IMG/VR virus record: IMGVR_UViG_3300028197_000157
Coordinates: 1-24,462 of that record
Length of the DNA: 24,462 bases
Origin: a virus
Strand: one strand, 5' to 3'
Positions 7,174-14,152 of the stretch are shown piece by piece (the first letter of the stretch is position 1; each line of letters starts with the position of its first letter). A model generated the notes under the pieces. The model searched no databases. It had not been told where the DNA came from and worked only from the letters and a program-made list of their open reading frames with translations. Both the position numbers and the translations under genes were made by a program.

Positions 7174-8043
7174 ATGAAAATTGCTAAACATATATGCTTT
7201 TATTACCAAGAAGATAGAATACAATATCTTAACCAGCTTATTGATACTGCTAGTGAATATGAAGATGAAGTAGATATTTTTATTCACACTCATAAAAATA
7301 AAAAATGGCTTTCAGAAAAAATTCATAAACATGATAATTTAAGTATAGAAATCTTCGAATATAGTATGAAGGAGCATCCTTACTTTTTAACTTGGAAGCC
7401 ACGCAAACTAATGCGAGAGCAGATCAAAGAAGATGTTTATGATACTTATATGTATGTTGAAGATGATATTTTGGTGTCTAATAGTAATATAAAATATTGG
7501 AAAAAAAACTTTGTAAATTTATATAAACAAAAAATTAATTTAGGTTTTATCAGAACAGAAATTAAACAAGGTAAAGAATTTTGGACAGATTCCTGTGGGA
7601 GCAATGAGTATGCTATTCTAAAAGAAAATGATATGTTAAATATAGGAATTGTAGACTATTGCGCCTTTTGGATATATAATAAAGAAGTAGCTGCACGCAT
7701 GTTAGAAATAGTGAAAAAACCTAATAATGTTGCTTATTGTAGAGAGAAAGCTGCATTTGGTGCAAATCTTTTTGTGTCAATGCCAGGCACCTTGGGAAAA
7801 GAACTTAAAGAAATAGTATTTAATAAAACTAATATACCGCTAGAAGATGGTGAATTACCTAAAGATTGTCAAGTTTATCATCTACCAAATAACTATATAA
7901 ACACATCCTACTGTAATCTTGCAATAGAAGATATAGTCCAAAAGGGCGATTGGAACACTACAAATGATGGAAGTAAAAAACAACTTCAAATATTAAAAGA
8001 TATTTATTATAGAAAAGCGACTGAAAATAATGTGGCCGTTTAG
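7174..8043 (+). CDS. GT-A-type glycosyltransferase
   Basis: A 289-residue enzyme with a GT-A-like arrangement: an N-terminal strand with IAKHICFYYQEDR, a DIFIHTH strand, and YMYVEDDILVS near residue 95, where EDD is the expected metal/nucleotide-sugar motif. A C-terminal YHLPNNY motif is typical of this type of phage and bacterial glycosyltransferase as I recall. There is no signal peptide. The donor and acceptor are unknown; candidates are the virion surface, phage DNA or host surface glycans. GGAG lies correctly before the ATG at 7174. It starts the glycosyltransferase/protease region, downstream of a palindromic sequence. Confidence 0.78.
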   Translation: MKIAKHICFYYQEDRIQYLNQLIDTASEYEDEVDIFIHTHKNKKWLSEKIHKHDNLSIEIFEYSMKEHPYFLTWKPRKLMREQIKEDVYDTYMYVEDDILVSNSNIKYWKKNFVNLYKQKINLGFIRTEIKQGKEFWTDSCGSNEYAILKENDMLNIGIVDYCAFWIYNKEVAARMLEIVKKPNNVAYCREKAAFGANLFVSMPGTLGKELKEIVFNKTNIPLEDGELPKDCQVYHLPNNYINTSYCNLAIEDIVQKGDWNTTNDGSKKQLQILKDIYYRKATENNVAV

Positions 8044-8082
8044 TAAAAAGAAGTTCTTCATGCAATAGAAACAACCAGTAAA

Positions 8083-8787
8083 ATGAAAAATTCTTTGAAT
8101 CATCCTACTCCTTTCTCTTTTTTTGATCATATCTACTGCATTTCTTTACCAAGATCAAAAGAAAGAAAGAAAAATATGTCTGAACACTTCAAAGAATTAG
8201 GCATAGAAAATAAAGTTGAATGGATATTTGCAGAACCTCCGTCTGGAGATTTTAGTAAAACCAACTTTAAAAAAGCTGGCATATTAGGAGCTTCTTTAAG
8301 TCATATGAGAGCTATATATGATTCTGTTTCTAATATGTATAGTAACTGTTTGATATTGGAAGATGATGTTTTTTTTATCAAAAATTATTTTAATATAATG
8401 AATATCGGTTTATCTGAATTACCAGATGATTGGGATGTTGTGTATTTTGGAGGAAGTCCTAGAGAAAAACTAATACCAATAACTTCTCAGTTATCAAGAC
8501 CGGGAAATAAAATGCTCGGTATGGTAGCTTACGCTTTAAATAGAAAACACCAAAAAATAATTTTAGATAAATATTTTAGTAGTATAACAAAAAAATTTCC
8601 TGATTGTTGTGCGGATAATATCTGCCATAGTTTAAATGATACATGTAATAGTTACATATTCGATCCCTACATATGCGAAACTCGTAATGGACATAGCGAA
8701 GTAGAAATGGGACAAAGATCACATCAAAAATATATTCGTGATTTATGGATAAAGGCCAGTACAAAGCATATGCTCTATAAAAACTAG
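8083..8787 (+). CDS. GT25-family (LPS-type) glycosyltransferase
   Basis: The 234-residue protein matches family 25 glycosyltransferases, such as bacterial beta-1,4-galactosyltransferases for lipopolysaccharide. Seen are the N-terminal HIYCISLPRSKERKKNM (residues 16-32), GILGASLSHMRAIYDS, the metal-binding CLILEDDVFF, DDWDVVYFGG, and a later MVAYALNRKH. The usual length of this family is about 230-260. The ribosome-binding site at 8083 is poor, but the N-terminal motif needs this start. Acceptor unknown. It lies 39 bases after the previous glycosyltransferase. Confidence 0.88.
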   Translation: MKNSLNHPTPFSFFDHIYCISLPRSKERKKNMSEHFKELGIENKVEWIFAEPPSGDFSKTNFKKAGILGASLSHMRAIYDSVSNMYSNCLILEDDVFFIKNYFNIMNIGLSELPDDWDVVYFGGSPREKLIPITSQLSRPGNKMLGMVAYALNRKHQKIILDKYFSSITKKFPDCCADNICHSLNDTCNSYIFDPYICETRNGHSEVEMGQRSHQKYIRDLWIKASTKHMLYKN

Positions 8788-8799
8788 ATTGTTTAATTT

Positions 8800-8807
8800 T
8801 ATAAATA
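8800..8807 (+). promoter_or_regulatory. TATAAATA late-promoter-like box
   Basis: The sequence is an exact match to the T4 late promoter core TATAAATA, in a 51-base intergenic gap 32 bases before the HNH gene ATG. The window encodes a gp55-like sigma factor, the type that reads such boxes in T4. In AT-rich DNA a chance match is possible; its intergenic position and spacing favour a real site. Confidence 0.5.
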
Positions 8808-8838
8808 ATAAAAATTATTAAAAGAAATGGAGCAGATT

Positions 8839-9159
8839 ATGAATTTATTATCTATATTTAGAAAAGAATTAAGATATGCCATCAGGTCACCGGGATGGTC
8901 TAAGTTGCGTGAAGAACATATAAAAAAACAGCCTTATTGTCAGGCTTGTGGTTCTAAGAAAAGACCGGAAGTACATCATATTGTGCCGGTTCATTTAGAT
9001 CCTTCTCAAGAGTTAGATCCAGACAATTTAATCACCTTATGTGATAAATATTGTCATTTTATGTTTGGACATTTAATGAACTACAAAAGCTGGAACGTAA
9101 ATGTAATAGAAGATTCTAAGGTGTATTATAATAAGGTAAAAAGAAAACCCTTTAAATGA
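8839..9159 (+). CDS. Free-standing HNH endonuclease
   Basis: A 106-residue HNH nuclease. The sequence has an N-terminal WSKLREEHIKKQPYCQACG with the first zinc Cys pair, then EVHHIVPVHLDP, then LDPDNLITLCDKYCHFMFGH, giving the HH, N and H residues of the ββα-metal site and a second Cys pair. The ATG at 8839 is preferred, since GGAG at 8829-8832 is well placed, over the ATG at 8827. It may be a homing-type or packaging-associated nuclease; at this size and with no large-terminase neighbour, a homing or mobile role is as likely. It sits between a glycosyltransferase and a protease, preceded by a late-type box. Confidence 0.9.
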   Translation: MNLLSIFRKELRYAIRSPGWSKLREEHIKKQPYCQACGSKKRPEVHHIVPVHLDPSQELDPDNLITLCDKYCHFMFGHLMNYKSWNVNVIEDSKVYYNKVKRKPFK

Positions 9160-9171
9160 AAGGAGTATTTG

Positions 9172-9945
9172 ATGAGATACCTTATTATAGCACTTCTATT
9201 AGTTATGCCTATTCAGGCTTATTGCGGCACTATCGATCCTACAGTTTCTGACGCTAAATATGTAGAATATGGTAAAAAATACGAGTGTGTACTACCCATT
9301 GTAGGAGTAATGGGTGGCCCAATGAATAGTCAGTTCAGAGCATCTTGTGTCGTTATAGATGAATATCATATATTAACTGCTGCACATATTGTTGAAGATA
9401 CTATAACACAACATGTTTTATACAAAAATAAGGCTTACCCGTGTTCTCTGATAGCTATTCATGGAAAATACGACTCTAAAAAAATAGGACATAATGATAT
9501 AGCTGTTGCAAGACTACAAATACCAATTAAATTAGATTTTTATCCCGAACTATATAATGATACAGATGAAACTGACAAGGTTTGTGGACTATCTGGCTGG
9601 GGTCATCATGGAAATTTTAATAGTGGATGGATAAGCAAGTTTGATAATACTAGACGAGCTGGTTCTAATATTGTTGATGGCGTAGATAACAATATATTAA
9701 AACATTCAGTTCACACATCGAAAAAAACAGAATTAGAATTTCTGATATGTCCGGGAGATAGTGGAGGTGGATTATTTATTGATAAAAAACTAGCAGGTAT
9801 ACATTCATATGTTTATGCTACTGATGGCAAAAGCGATTCTGACTACGGTGATGTTGGATGTAGTACTAGAGTAAGTGATTATGTAGAATGGATAGATAAA
9901 ACAAAAGAACTAATAAAAGAAATTCTTAATAATGACGCTATGTAA
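9172..9945 (+). CDS. Secreted trypsin-like (S1) serine protease
   Basis: A 257-residue protein with a Sec signal peptide (residues 1 to about 19, MRYLIIALLLVMPIQAYCG) and a chymotrypsin-fold catalytic domain. The catalytic triad is visible as TAAH (His72), HNDIAVARL (Asp109) and CPGDSGGGLF (Ser197). Several cysteines (39, 59, 91, 138, 193 and one near the end) could form disulfides in the periplasm. There is no propeptide clearly marked, although GKKYECVLPIVGV may contain the processing site. Exported S1 proteases are uncommon in phage genomes. The ATG at 9172 with AGGAG at 9161-9165 is preferred over the TTG at 9169. Its end overlaps the next glycosyltransferase by 14 bases. Confidence 0.93.
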   Translation: MRYLIIALLLVMPIQAYCGTIDPTVSDAKYVEYGKKYECVLPIVGVMGGPMNSQFRASCVVIDEYHILTAAHIVEDTITQHVLYKNKAYPCSLIAIHGKYDSKKIGHNDIAVARLQIPIKLDFYPELYNDTDETDKVCGLSGWGHHGNFNSGWISKFDNTRRAGSNIVDGVDNNILKHSVHTSKKTELEFLICPGDSGGGLFIDKKLAGIHSYVYATDGKSDSDYGDVGCSTRVSDYVEWIDKTKELIKEILNNDAM

Positions 9946-10666
9946 AAATATAAATATTTACTGTGTCTTAAAAACAAATGAAATATATAATCTAAATTAT
10001 GTAAATAAATTACATGAATGTATTAAAAAAAACACACCAAAAAATATATCTATTAATTTTGTTTGTTTAACAGACAGCCCTGCTGCTACAGATGTCTGGC
10101 CTTTTCATCATGAATATCAGTCTGGTGCTACTCGTCAACTGAAATACAACTGGCCCGGATGGTGGTCTAAAATGGAATTATTTAGACCAGATATTGAGGG
10201 AGATATTTTATTTTTTGATTTAGATACAATCATTTACAATAACTTACAAGATATATATGATATGTGTTTTGATAATTCATCACCTATCATGATAGCTCCA
10301 TTTCAAGCTGCTAATGACTATAATAACTATAGTAATAATACATTTTATCAAAAATATAATTTATTTCTACGTTATATAGGTAGTGGTGTTATGTGGCTAC
10401 CAAAAAAAATCAGAAAAAAAGTTTGGGAAAAGTGGATGCAAAATCCACATCATTGGATGGAAAAATGCAAAGAATCAGGTGATCAACACTTTATATCTTA
10501 TTGTCTTAACACACAAGGAGAAATTCTATTTTTTCAAAAACTTAAAAAACAATCTGTTGTTTCATTTAAAATAGACTGTATTGAAAAAACACCTAAAGAT
10601 GCAATAGTTATATGTTATCACGGAACCCCACGCCCTCATGAAACAGGTTGGGCCACAAAGCATTAA
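9932..10666 (+). CDS. GT8-like glycosyltransferase, possibly shortened by an in-frame stop
   Basis: The 244-residue protein has a GT-A fold: an N-terminal IYCVLKTN strand, SKMELFRPD, the DxD motif in DILFFDLDTIIY, IGSGVMWLP, and a C-terminal CYHGTPRPHE that in such enzymes closes the nucleotide-sugar site. This pattern is common in small glycosyltransferases of the GT8-like type. Its start overlaps the protease by 14 bases. The TAA at 10664 is followed by 26 further sense codons in the same frame up to TGA at 10745, which overlaps the next gene's ATG, so the ancestral gene may have been longer. The catalytic motifs lie before the stop. Confidence 0.85.
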   Translation: MTLCKNINIYCVLKTNEIYNLNYVNKLHECIKKNTPKNISINFVCLTDSPAATDVWPFHHEYQSGATRQLKYNWPGWWSKMELFRPDIEGDILFFDLDTIIYNNLQDIYDMCFDNSSPIMIAPFQAANDYNNYSNNTFYQKYNLFLRYIGSGVMWLPKKIRKKVWEKWMQNPHHWMEKCKESGDQHFISYCLNTQGEILFFQKLKKQSVVSFKIDCIEKTPKDAIVICYHGTPRPHETGWATKH

Positions 10667-10747
10667 GAATGCTCCGGTGCTAATGAAGATGCAATAAAAC
10701 TGAGGCTTGGAAAATTATTCCCAAATGAAGAAAGTACAATAAAATGA
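10667..10747 (+). other. In-frame open continuation after the glycosyltransferase stop
   Basis: After TAA at 10664-10666 the same frame stays open for 26 codons with a protein-like composition (ECSGANEDAIKLRLGKLF, then PNEESTIK) and ends at TGA 10745-10747, which forms an ATGA overlap with the subtilase start at 10744. The region contains no other gene. It looks like a coding tail cut off by a nonsense change, or a readthrough extension. Confidence 0.5.
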
Positions 10748-11658
10748 ATAGAAGAGAATGCAAACTTTTACCACATATTTCTCAACCACTATATGGATTA
10801 AGTCCACATGACATACAATTTTTGCCTTGGGCTATAAAAAGATTTGATGTGCAAGAAGCATGGAGATATTCTCAAGGTGAGAATGTAACCGTCGCTGTAA
10901 TAGATACAGGATGTGATTTAACCCATAGTGATCTCAAAGACAATCTTTTAACTGGTAAAAATTTTGTCGATAATAATAATAATCCACAAGATGTTAATGG
11001 TCATGGTAGTCATGTAGCAGGAACTATAGCTGCAATTGATAATAGTTATGGTATGGTTGGTGTCGCTCCTAAAACTAAAATTATACCAATTAAATCTTTA
11101 GGAGATAATGGTAGTGGTTCTATGCGTGACGTGGCTAACGGTGTCATGTGGGCTGTAGATCATGGAGCAGAACTAATAACCATGTCTTTGGGATCTCCTT
11201 ATCCTTCTAGAGTATTAGAGCATGCACTAAGATATGCGGCAGATAATAAGGTCATAGTGTTCTGTGCTGCTGGTAATTCTGGTAATTCTACGGACATAAA
11301 TTATCCTGCCAAATTTTTAGAAACAATAGCCATAGGTTCTATTAATCATGCTTTAGGGGTATCTGATTTTAGTTGTTGTGGAAATACTCTTGATTTTGTA
11401 TCACCAGGAGAAGATGTTATTAGTGCTGCACCGGGCAACAAGTATGCCAGATTGACAGGTACAAGCATGGCAACACCTTATGCTGTAGGTTGTGCTGCTC
11501 TGCTTTTGTCATTAAGAAAAAAACAAAACAGAAATGTAAAATTAAAACATAAAAATGGTTATATAGAAGAATTTTCAGAAAATGCAATGCCTTTGCAGGA
11601 TAAGTATGCTGGAGATAAAAAATATCAAGGAAATGGTATAATTGTACCTAAGATATGA
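10744..11658 (+). CDS. Subtilisin-like (S8) serine protease, probably cytoplasmic
   Basis: A 304-residue subtilase. The triad is clear: VAVIDTGCD (Asp54), NGHGSHVAG (His87) and GTSMATP (Ser241), with the oxyanion Asn in AAGNSG (Asn178). There is no signal peptide or long prodomain; the roughly 30-residue N-terminal extension ahead of WAIKRFDVQEAW is like that of intracellular subtilisins, where it blocks the active site until processed. It could act on virion precursors, host proteins or lysis factors. The ATG at 10744 has no good ribosome-binding site but overlaps a TGA (ATGA), implying coupling to the upstream frame. The C-terminal tail after residue 265 is low-similarity and basic. No prohead protease context is evident. 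Confidence 0.93.
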   Translation: MNRRECKLLPHISQPLYGLSPHDIQFLPWAIKRFDVQEAWRYSQGENVTVAVIDTGCDLTHSDLKDNLLTGKNFVDNNNNPQDVNGHGSHVAGTIAAIDNSYGMVGVAPKTKIIPIKSLGDNGSGSMRDVANGVMWAVDHGAELITMSLGSPYPSRVLEHALRYAADNKVIVFCAAGNSGNSTDINYPAKFLETIAIGSINHALGVSDFSCCGNTLDFVSPGEDVISAAPGNKYARLTGTSMATPYAVGCAALLLSLRKKQNRNVKLKHKNGYIEEFSENAMPLQDKYAGDKKYQGNGIIVPKI

Positions 11659-11694
11659 TTAACACCCTCTGCATCATTATATAGTCTTACCATA

Positions 11695-11735
11695 GGTCAA
11701 GTCAAGTAATTTTTTTTATAAAATATCATCTTGAC
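11695..11735. promoter_or_regulatory. Direct and inverted repeats overlapping a -35 box; possible operator
   Basis: GTCAA is repeated at 11696-11700 and 11701-11705, and GTCAAG at 11701-11706 is the reverse complement of CTTGAC at 11730-11735, which includes part of the -35 hexamer. The segment between holds an AT-rich ATTTT/AAAAT pair. This arrangement could bind a regulator, but no repressor gene is seen in the window. Confidence 0.3.
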
Positions 11736-11759
11736 ATTTGGTTTTATTCTAACTATGAT
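11731..11759 (+). promoter_or_regulatory. Near-consensus sigma-70 promoter
   Basis: TTGACA at 11731-11736, a 17-base spacer and TATGAT at 11754-11759 give an almost perfect host sigma-70 promoter. A transcription start near 11766 would leave a leader of about 18 bases containing GAGGA before the ATG at 11784. It is the best host-type promoter I see in the window and probably drives early expression of the genes from 11784 onward. Confidence 0.75.
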
Positions 11760-11783
11760 AATAGGTAACAAGTGAGGAATTCG

Positions 11784-11963
11784 ATGCAACAAGACAAAGA
11801 AGACAGAAGATTTCATTACAAGCAAAAAAATTCTAAAAAAACCAACAAAGGTCTTGCGTCAGACGTAAAAGATCAAAACAAGGTTAAAAAAGAATTTAAG
11901 AATAAAAAAGCTGAAATAGAGCAGGATGAACTCTGGGAAGATTGGCAAAAACAATATAGATAA
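11784..11963 (+). CDS. Small highly charged basic protein
   Basis: A 59-residue protein, unrecognised. It is almost entirely hydrophilic, with many Lys, Glu and Gln (NSKKTNK, KKEFKNKKAEIEQDELWEDW) and no membrane segment; the C-terminal third should be helical. It is the first gene behind a near-consensus sigma-70 promoter, so it should be expressed early, a position typical of small host-takeover proteins. ATG 11784 is preferred over GTG 11772, because GAGGA at 11774-11778 is spaced for it. Confidence 0.65.
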   Translation: MQQDKEDRRFHYKQKNSKKTNKGLASDVKDQNKVKKEFKNKKAEIEQDELWEDWQKQYR

Positions 11964-11965
11964 TA

Positions 11966-12226
11966 ATGAAATATATTGAAGAAATAAATCCAGGGGATAT
12001 TTTTGTTTGGAAAAATCACAGATATGTTTTGTCTGCTGATTATAGACCCTATAAAAATGGTACCTATCGTCATATGTCTGTGTCTATTGATACTGGAATA
12101 TGTAAATGGTTTCAATCAACTGAAATAATTGACATACTAGATTTATACTACAGAGATAAAGATGGTAATATACTTTTAGTAAAGGAGTTTAAAGATGACT
12201 CTAATAAAAATAAAAACATTTCTTAA
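11966..12226 (+). CDS. Unknown small beta-rich protein
   Basis: An 86-residue protein of unknown function. GDIFVWKNHRYVLSADYRP, MSVSIDTGICKWF and a YYRDKDGNILLVKEF end suggest a small beta-barrel-like fold. There is no signal peptide. It starts 2 bases after the preceding gene and overlaps the following one by 32 bases, so it belongs to the early-type transcript. Confidence 0.65.
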   Translation: MKYIEEINPGDIFVWKNHRYVLSADYRPYKNGTYRHMSVSIDTGICKWFQSTEIIDILDLYYRDKDGNILLVKEFKDDSNKNKNIS

Positions 12227-12449
12227 ATCCTTATTCTTTCATGTATGGAGTGGATTCCCTAAAAGTACTCAAGAAGAAATTAATTTTAGATTTAAGATTT
12301 GCACTCAGGAGTGCGATATGTATAATATAGATGACAGCACATGTATGATGTGTGGTTGCAACATAAATAAGAAAAAAATATTTATGAACAAATTAGCTTG
12401 GGCAGATCAAGAGTGCCCTGTAAAAAAATGGGAAAAAATTAAAAGATAA
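12195..12449 (+). CDS. Small Cys-rich protein, likely zinc-binding
   Basis: The 84-residue protein has a short hydrophobic/aromatic N-terminus and a Cys cluster in ICTQECDMYN, CMMCGCNI and QECPVKKW, a pattern of about six cysteines found in small phage proteins with CxxC-type zinc sites. Function unknown; it may bind RNA polymerase or other host proteins, which is guesswork. AAGGAG before the ATG supports the start within the previous gene. Confidence 0.7.
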   Translation: MTLIKIKTFLKSLFFHVWSGFPKSTQEEINFRFKICTQECDMYNIDDSTCMMCGCNINKKKIFMNKLAWADQECPVKKWEKIKR

Positions 12450-12451
12450 AC

Positions 12452-12994
12452 ATGTCTATAAAAACTTATACTCGTCCAGTTTATACTACAGTGTCTAAGA
12501 GAAACATCTTTGTAGAAACCAAGGATAGAATTCAAGGCAAACAAAATGGGGCAACAGTCATAGTTCCTCATGTGTGTAATAATATAGGATTATTTAACGG
12601 AGGTTTCGCCGCAGCTGTTGCCAAAGAATATCCTCTAGTTAAAGAAAATTATTCTATGTTGGGGCAGAAAATGAAATTGGGATATACACAATTCGTAACT
12701 GTGGCTAAAAATCCTGAATATAACTATGAAATTATTTTTGCAAATATGATTGCTCAGAATAAAATTAAAACAATAAAAAATACTAGACCTTTAAATTATG
12801 CTGCCTTGACATACTGTATGTCTTATGTTAAGATGTATGCAAAGCAATACAGAAAAGACAATGAAAATTTAAATGTAGAAATACACTGTCCTAAATTTGG
12901 TAGTGGTTTAGCTGGTGGAGATTGGAGATTTGTGTCTGAATTGATTCAAGATTCTTGGTCTGATATTAAAAATATTTTTGTTTATACTTTGTGA
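12452..12994 (+). CDS. Macrodomain (ADP-ribose-binding) protein
   Basis: A stand-alone macrodomain of 180 residues. Seen are ATVIVPHVCNN at about residues 34-44, the glycine-rich IGLFNGGFAAAVAKEYP loop with the ADP-ribose phosphate-binding contact, and PKFGSGLAGGDWRFV near the C-terminus, which resembles the PxxGxGLxG loop of TARG1/ALC1-type macrodomains. Proteins of this fold bind or hydrolyse ADP-ribose on protein or DNA, or its O-acetyl and 1''-phosphate forms. In a phage it could remove host ADP-ribosylation or ADP-ribose-based immune signals, an inference. The next genes concern nucleosides. There is no signal peptide; the RBS is weak. Confidence 0.88.
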   Translation: MSIKTYTRPVYTTVSKRNIFVETKDRIQGKQNGATVIVPHVCNNIGLFNGGFAAAVAKEYPLVKENYSMLGQKMKLGYTQFVTVAKNPEYNYEIIFANMIAQNKIKTIKNTRPLNYAALTYCMSYVKMYAKQYRKDNENLNVEIHCPKFGSGLAGGDWRFVSELIQDSWSDIKNIFVYTL

Positions 12995-13002
12995 GATAAT
13001 TT

Positions 13003-13122
13003 ATGTATTATATATTTATATTTTGTGCTTTGGTTGGTATTTACAGGGGCTTAACAGATAAGCCTACTAAAACTTATGTAAGAGATGATAAAGGTTTTTT
13101 CCCAATATTTTATGATGCTTAA
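13003..13122 (+). CDS. Tiny hydrophobic-start ORF (39 residues)
   Basis: ATG at 13003 opens a 39-codon frame with a hydrophobic start (MYYIFIFCALVGIY) followed by a polar tail (RGLTDKPTKTYVRDDKG) and ending FFPIFYDA. It lies fully in the gap between the macrodomain and the deoxyribosyltransferase genes, with 8 and 5 bases spare. A ribosome site is weak (GAGAT). It may be a small membrane peptide or chance. Confidence 0.4.
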   Translation: MYYIFIFCALVGIYRGLTDKPTKTYVRDDKGFFPIFYDA

Positions 13123-13127
13123 ATAAT

Positions 13128-13658
13128 ATGCAAAGACTAAAAGGACAAAGAGTATATCTAGCTGGCGCTATGGATCGCGTTATAGATAGAGGTAAAGGAT
13201 GGAGACAAGAGATAACTCCATTTCTAGAAAGTTTAGAGGCAGTAGTATTTAATCCTATCCTAAAACCAACAGATATAGGACTAGAAGATAGCGATACCCA
13301 CGCACATAAACTAAAACTTAAAAAACAGAAGAGGTATGATGAACTTGCATCTGTAATGAAAGTTATCAGGTCTGTAGATTTAAGATTAGTAGACATCAGT
13401 GATTTCATTATAGTAAATCTAGATTTAAATATTCATCCATGTGGAACCTATGAAGAAATTTTTTGGGCCAATAGACAAAAGAAACCTATAATTGTACATC
13501 TCAGTCAAGGTAAACAACATACTCCAGATTGGTTATTTGGGGTCATTCCACACCAAATGATTTTCTCTGATTGGAATGATATTTATGGTTATCTTGAACA
13601 CATTAATAGTTCAGAAAATGTTAACAGTTATAATAGATGGTACTTTTTTAATTTATAG
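13128..13658 (+). CDS. Nucleoside 2-deoxyribosyltransferase-like protein
   Basis: A 176-residue protein with the nucleoside-deoxyribosyltransferase signature: RVYLAGAMD at residues 8-16 (the nucleotide-binding strand-loop), SDFIIVNLD around 88-96, and HPCGTYEEIFWANRQKKPIIV around 100-120, where the Glu pair sits at the usual catalytic position. Family members swap bases on deoxynucleosides or cleave the N-glycosidic bond of deoxynucleotides (RCL/MilB type); the particular reaction cannot be inferred. It might recycle host nucleotides or clear modified ones. It stands beside the macrodomain and GMP reductase, and shares a fold class with TIR-like proteins, so an NAD-related activity is conceivable. 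Confidence 0.82.
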   Translation: MQRLKGQRVYLAGAMDRVIDRGKGWRQEITPFLESLEAVVFNPILKPTDIGLEDSDTHAHKLKLKKQKRYDELASVMKVIRSVDLRLVDISDFIIVNLDLNIHPCGTYEEIFWANRQKKPIIVHLSQGKQHTPDWLFGVIPHQMIFSDWNDIYGYLEHINSSENVNSYNRWYFFNL

Positions 13659-13669
13659 TAGGAGTGGTA

Positions 13670-14152
13670 ATGTCTAAATATCTTGATGAAGAAGCAACAA
13701 CTTTTGGTACGGATAGAATTTATATAAGAAGGAATCAGGCTGAAGGCAAAGGAGTTTTTGCTAAACAGGATTTTAAAAAAAATGATTTAATAGAACGATT
13801 CTCTTTGATTCCTCTCCACTATAGAACATTATATCAGGGTGATGTTTCTTTGATAAGAAATACTATTGTCAGAGATGACTGTCCATGTGATGAATGTAAG
13901 AAACATGGGTATTCTATGTATTTACCTCAAGGATACGCTTCTACTTATACTTATGCAAATGACAATAGAATCAATGCAGAATATAAAATAACCTATGAAA
14001 AATTCTATGGTTTAATATTAGCGACACAAGACATTAAGAAAGATCAAGAAATTATAGTTCCTGCTATGCAATCATATCATTACAAAAATTTCGTATTACC
14101 ACAATTAGAATTAAATCAATTTAGAGAAAATAATAATGAAATTGGAACTTGA
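13670..14152 (+). CDS. SET-domain protein (lysine methyltransferase-like)
   Basis: A 160-residue SET-domain protein. The first SAM-contact motif is seen as NQAEGKGVFAKQDFKKNDLIERF; the second, usually NHxxxPNAxY, appears as NDNRINAEYK around residues 104-113 with His changed to Asp; and the last is QEIIVPAMQSYHYKN, where the usual DYxY is altered. A Cys-rich insert CPCDECKKHG (about residues 73-82) may bind zinc. If active it would methylate a protein lysine, perhaps a host or virion protein; with two motif changes, activity is uncertain. The start is ATG 13670 with TAGGAG six bases ahead; GTG 13664 is less likely. It overlaps GMP reductase by 17 bases. Confidence 0.8.
   Translation: MSKYLDEEATTFGTDRIYIRRNQAEGKGVFAKQDFKKNDLIERFSLIPLHYRTLYQGDVSLIRNTIVRDDCPCDECKKHGYSMYLPQGYASTYTYANDNRINAEYKITYEKFYGLILATQDIKKDQEIIVPAMQSYHYKNFVLPQLELNQFRENNNEIGT

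Noticed and set aside
8030-8068. Short ORF starting MWPFSKKKFF, overlapping the end of the glycosyltransferase at 7174
   Set aside because: It has only 12 codons and no ribosome site, and most of it overlaps coding sequence. The start resembles that of some membrane proteins, but nothing more supports it.
9949-9956. A second TATAAATA box
   Set aside because: It lies within codons of the glycosyltransferase N-terminus and is not placed before a gene; AT-rich chance is the simplest reason.
11659-11730. T-run near 11709-11718 as a terminator for the subtilase gene
   Set aside because: There is no stable GC stem directly before the T-run, so it does not look like an intrinsic terminator.
13067-13408. 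Minus-strand 113-codon ORF opposite the deoxyribosyltransferase-like gene
   Set aside because: The opposite frame contains strong family motifs. The Ser/Leu-rich minus frame has no ribosome site and no recognisable domain.
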